This document shows, one piece after another, positions 61,359 to 64,000 of a DNA stretch of 64,000 nt. Under the pieces are notes generated by a model that saw only the letters and a list, made by a program, of their open reading frames with translations, did no database searches and was not told where the DNA came from. Source of the DNA: Acinetobacter sp. ANC 7912 (GTDB taxonomy: Bacteria > Pseudomonadota > Gammaproteobacteria > Pseudomonadales > Moraxellaceae); NCBI RefSeq assembly GCF_039862785.1, contig NZ_CP156795.1, positions 1,426,001 through 1,490,000 on the forward strand, written 5' to 3'. The first letter of the stretch is position 1, and each line of letters begins with the position of its first letter. Made by a program: the position numbers and the translations under genes.

Positions 61359-61433
61359 TTTACTGCTTGTTTTATTTTGCTTAAGATGGAGCAAGAACAA
61401 AGGAAATATCAAGACTTAACAAAGAGGTGAGCT

Positions 61434-62828
61434 ATGCAAACACGTATTGAACATGACACCATGGGTGAAGTTGCTGTTCCAAGCGAAGCATTATGGGGTG
61501 CACAAACTCAACGTAGTTTGCAGAATTTCAAAATTGGTAATGAACGTCTGCCTCGTCCGATGATCCGCGCCATGGGTTTAGTTAAAAAGGCAGCAGCACT
61601 AACCAATGCTGAACTTAATCAGATACCGAATGAACTGGCGAATTACATCGTTGCAGCAGCAGAAGAAGTTATTGAAGGAAAATGGGATAGCCAGTTCCCA
61701 CTGGTGGTATGGCAAACAGGTTCAGGTACGCAAAGTAACATGAACTGTAATGAAGTAATTGCCAATATTGCCAACCAGAAACTGGGCAATCCTTTGGGTT
61801 CGCAAAAGCCAGTGCATCCGAATGATCATGTCAATCGTGCACAATCCACCAATGATTCGTTTCCAACCGCAATCCATGTGGCGGCAAGTTTGCAAATCAA
61901 TGAATTGTTGATTCCAGCGGTCAAAAAACTGCGTGATACCTTGCATACCAAATCTCAGGAATTCTCCAACATTGTCAAAATCGGTCGTACCCATTTGCAG
62001 GATGCGACGCCGTTGACCTTGGGGCAGGAATTTAGTGGTTATGTTTCTCAGCTAGATCATGGCTTATTACGTCTGGAACAGGCATTACATGGCTTATACG
62101 AATTACCTTTAGGTGGTACTGCGGTAGGAACCGGTTTGAATGCGCATCCGGACTATGCAGTAAAAGCAGCACAAACATTGGCAAAGCTAACCGGTTTGCC
62201 TTTTGTCACAGCGCCAAACAAGTTTGAAGCTTTGGCAGGTCGTGATGCGGCAGTGTTTGCTTCCGGTGCTTTAAAGACTTTGGCAGTGAGCCTGAACAAG
62301 ATTGCCAATGACATTCGTTGGTTAGCTAGTGGTCCACGTTGTGGTTTTGGTGAATTGCGCATTCCTGAAAATGAACCAGGCTCAAGTATTATGCCAGGTA
62401 AGGTCAATCCAACCCAAAGCGAAGCCATGACCATGGTGGTAGCACAAGTGCTGGGTAATGATACGACTATTAATGTGGCAGGGGCTTCTGGTAATTTTGA
62501 ACTCAATGTTTTTATGCCGGTAATCGCTTTTAATCTGTTGCAGTCGATCCAATTGCTAGGGGATGCATGTAATAGTTTTAATGATAATTGCGCCGTCGGT
62601 ATTGAGCCGAATCGTGACAAGATTGAGCATTTCCTGCATGACTCATTAATGCTGGTAACTGCATTGAATCCGGTAATTGGTTATGAAAATGCGGCCAAAG
62701 TGGCAAAAACGGCTTATAAAGAAGGTAAGACTTTGAAACAGGTTGCAGTTGAGCTTGGTTTGGTCACTGCTGAGCAGTTTGATGAAGTCGTTCGACCGGA
62801 GAAGATGGTTGCACCGAATGTAAAATAA
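61434..62828 (+). CDS. fumC: Fumarase class II
   Basis: 464 residues, usual length. Converts fumarate to L-malate without an iron-sulfur cluster. Motifs: [32 protein letters not shown], and the fumarase signature [11 protein letters not shown] (about 316-326), whose Ser is catalytic. The GAGG-type site precedes the ATG, and a terminator follows. Its iron independence fits the Fur-like site upstream. Confidence 0.97.
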   Translation: MQTRIEHDTMGEVAVPSEALWGAQTQRSLQNFKIGNERLPRPMIRAMGLVKKAAALTNAELNQIPNELANYIVAAAEEVIEGKWDSQFPLVVWQTGSGTQSNMNCNEVIANIANQKLGNPLGSQKPVHPNDHVNRAQSTNDSFPTAIHVAASLQINELLIPAVKKLRDTLHTKSQEFSNIVKIGRTHLQDATPLTLGQEFSGYVSQLDHGLLRLEQALHGLYELPLGGTAVGTGLNAHPDYAVKAAQTLAKLTGLPFVTAPNKFEALAGRDAAVFASGALKTLAVSLNKIANDIRWLASGPRCGFGELRIPENEPGSSIMPGKVNPTQSEAMTMVVAQVLGNDTTINVAGASGNFELNVFMPVIAFNLLQSIQLLGDACNSFNDNCAVGIEPNRDKIEHFLHDSLMLVTALNPVIGYENAAKVAKTAYKEGKTLKQVAVELGLVTAEQFDEVVRPEKMVAPNVK

Positions 62829-62849
62829 GCCTGATCTTATTAGCATAGG

Positions 62850-62876
62850 AAAGCCCTCTTAAAGAGGGCTTTTTGT
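62850..62876 (+). terminator. Terminator of fumC
   Basis: AAAGCCCTCT-TAA-AGAGGGCTTT followed by T-run. Confidence 0.88.
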
Positions 62877-62950
62877 TTTATAGAGCTGTATAGATACAAA
62901 ATTAAATAATATCCGTAACCCTAAGTTTTCGCAGAAAATAGATCCTCTAG

Positions 62951-63025
62951 CGTGTGGAAATTGATCCAGAAGCTGGAACCATCTATCGCGCAGCTTTTGA
63001 CAGAGATTTGAGCTCAGATTACTAA
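62951..63025 (+). pseudogene. Possible C-terminal gene fragment
   Basis: Short open frame RVEIDPEAGTIYRAAFDRDL...stop, opened by a stop codon with no start or ribosome binding site. Its amino-acid pattern looks coding and truncated. Parent gene not recognised. It lies at the left edge of the phage-debris patch. Confidence 0.3.
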
Positions 63026-63064
63026 TATAAGTTCCCTGATAATTAGAAAAACGAGGTAAGGGCA

Positions 63065-63238
63065 ATGGTAGATTTTGATGATGATTTTGACATAGAAGAA
63101 CCATATCACGATGATGATGCATACCCAGAGTATGTTGCCAAAAATTGTAATAGCTGCAAGGGAAGTGGCTATGATGTCGTAGATGGTAAACAGTGTGCTG
63201 AATGCCTAGGAAGCGGTAAAGTCAGTAAAATTGAATAA
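63065..63238 (+). CDS. Small zinc-finger protein with two CxxCxGxG repeats
   Basis: 57 residues from the ATG at 63065, with CGAGG upstream. Strongly acidic start (MVDFDDDFDIEEPYHDDD), then CNSCKGSGYDVVDGKQCAECLGSG, the DnaJ-type zinc ribbon. Such short CxxCxGxG proteins occur in phage early regions; the neighbouring debris suggests a phage origin. It could still be expressed (terminator at 63258). Confidence 0.6.
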   Translation: MVDFDDDFDIEEPYHDDDAYPEYVAKNCNSCKGSGYDVVDGKQCAECLGSGKVSKIE

Positions 63239-63257
63239 TTCATACCCATCTGTTAAG

Positions 63258-63280
63258 CCCGCTCAATGAGCGGGTTTTTT
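63258..63280 (+). terminator. Intrinsic terminator
   Basis: CCCGCTC-AAT-GAGCGGG followed by six T; ends the zinc-finger gene transcript. Confidence 0.85.
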
Positions 63281-63382
63281 ATATGGGTAGAAAACAAAGA
63301 TTAATGTCCAATCACAATTTTTGGATTACTTTAATTCTTAAGATATTTTATGTATTTAACTATATTAAATTTATATATTTGT

Positions 63383-63409
63383 TTGAGTTTTCTATGGTTT
63401 GGCTATAGT
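63383..63409 (+). promoter_or_regulatory. Relic of a phage late promoter, or small-RNA promoter
   Basis: TTGAGT (63383-63388) and TATAGT (63404-63409), spacer 15 bp. It has the same CTAT...TATAGTG context and the same distance to a GGGCTTTTTT terminator as the prophage site at 31622-31703. A short transcript of about 70 nt could still be made. Confidence 0.45.
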
Positions 63410-63457
63410 GAATACGTTTTTCAACAACCCTAAAATCAGCGCAAAATGATTCAGGGG

Positions 63458-63487
63458 AAAGCCCACAGTAATTGTGGGCTTTTTTTA
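63458..63487 (+). terminator. Terminator of the relic late leader
   Basis: AAAGCCCACA-GTAAT-TGTGGGCTTT and a T-run, followed by ATTGCCGAGAA, which resembles AATGCCCTGAGAA after the prophage's own tR'-like terminator. Confidence 0.75.
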
Positions 63488-63555
63488 TTGCCGAGAATAA
63501 ATGTGTTGTAAAAACAGTCAAAGGAAGGGTTAAAACCTGATTTCTTCATTTCTGT

Positions 63556-63660
63556 CGTTTGATCGAGCATGAGCTTTATCATATTGTGGTTGAGCATGAT
63601 GTAGAAGTGTTCTTCGGTGAAATTAAACGGTGGGGTGCTGACGAATCTATTAAGCTCTAA
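63556..63660 (+). pseudogene. Internally deleted phage metallopeptidase remnant
   Basis: Frame reading RLIEHELYHI, then VVEHDVEVFFGEIKRWGADESIKL-stop. It matches the prophage metallopeptidase (ALIEHELYHI ... GHDVEEFHGVVQRYGASPDVQK) around a deletion of roughly 26 codons, and lacks the first ~130 residues. It keeps the HELYH zinc motif but cannot be functional. Confidence 0.75.
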
Positions 63661-63849
63661 GAATGCGCCGTTTGTACCTGAATGTATCACTGCGTGTTGT
63701 GGCACAAGTGTTATAAATTGAACATATACAGGACTTTTCCATTAATTTATATAATACTAATTTATTATAATTAAATAACTTATGCCATTTTTTTAGAGGT
63801 GTAGTAATACATAGAATTTAATTTCTACTTTTTATTTGAAATTTAAGAA

Positions 63850-64000
63850 ATGAAGAAATTAACGAAAATTATTGGGGTAATTTTAGGGCTTGGTTTAATT
63901 AATTTTGCAGCGAATGCTCAATATCCAAAAACAAAGGTTCCTAGTGAGATTTGTTACTATTTCAACTCTAAAGATATTCTTGGTGGAAGTTGGAAAGAAG
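63850..64000 (+). CDS. Secreted protein, N-terminal fragment (runs off the window)
   Basis: ATG at 63850 begins MKKLTKIIGVILGLGLINFAANA, a signal peptide with AxA cleavage, then QYPKTKVPSEICYYFNSKDILGGSWKE. No family can be called from 50 residues. The long AT-rich leader before it holds no other gene. Confidence 0.65.
   Translation, partial: MKKLTKIIGVILGLGLINFAANAQYPKTKVPSEICYYFNSKDILGGSWKE

Overview
The window is a low-GC gammaproteobacterial chromosome, best matched to Acinetobacter from gene content and order (aroQ-accB-accC, the tusDCBE cluster, prpB-prpC, fumC, and several small secreted proteins of Acinetobacter type). No species is assigned. There are no rRNA, tRNA or CRISPR loci. 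It carries one apparently complete temperate prophage of about 43 kb (17,299-60,321) plus weathered remnants of other elements.

Left chromosomal arm (1-17,298): an MFS transporter tail, argF, a TetR-type regulator, the methylcitrate genes prpB and prpC, a secreted protein and a PncC/CinA-type amidohydrolase, a short relic-like stretch (5,991-6,290), an HcaT-like MFS transporter, an amidase, a membrane diguanylate cyclase, a secreted protein, aroQ-accB-accC, a long AT-rich stretch with no gene, ybaK, a small membrane-anchored protein, and the tRNA 2-thiolation relay genes tusD, C, B and E.

Prophage (17,299-60,321): both ends carry the same 13 bp, ACAATGATTTTAG, which contains the start codon of the NAD-dependent epimerase now at 60,312. 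The element is therefore inserted at the 5' end of that gene. Inward from the left end come a tyrosine integrase and a leftward early operon with a RecT annealase, a YqaJ exonuclease and small genes. Next are an operator cluster and a leftward Xre-metallopeptidase/DUF4411 PIN pair in the position lambda uses for rexAB. A LexA-like repressor, a second operator cluster, cro and a cII-like gene follow. The rightward early genes include an O-like initiator with an in-gene iteron array, a DnaB helicase and nucleic-acid genes, ending in a Q-like candidate antiterminator followed by a promoter and terminator. The late genes run rightward: terminase, a Mu-like portal and gpF, a lambda-like decoration protein and capsid, Mu-like connector proteins, siphovirus-type tail genes, and lysis genes. 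Several strong intrinsic terminators lie inside the late region, so late expression probably depends on antitermination. Two accessory blocks stand out: a three-gene cassette with its own promoter and terminator between tail chaperone and tape measure (43,908-45,518), and a leftward membrane-protein gene beside the right end (58,987-59,763).

Right chromosomal arm (60,312-64,000): the GalE-like epimerase, fumC with a Fur-box-like palindrome upstream, then a patch of phage debris: a small two-CxxCxGxG protein, a late-promoter/terminator look-alike, and an internally deleted copy of the prophage's own metallopeptidase gene. The window ends inside a small secreted-protein gene.

Gene identities come from reading motifs and gene order. 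No database search was run, and family names are recognitions from memory.
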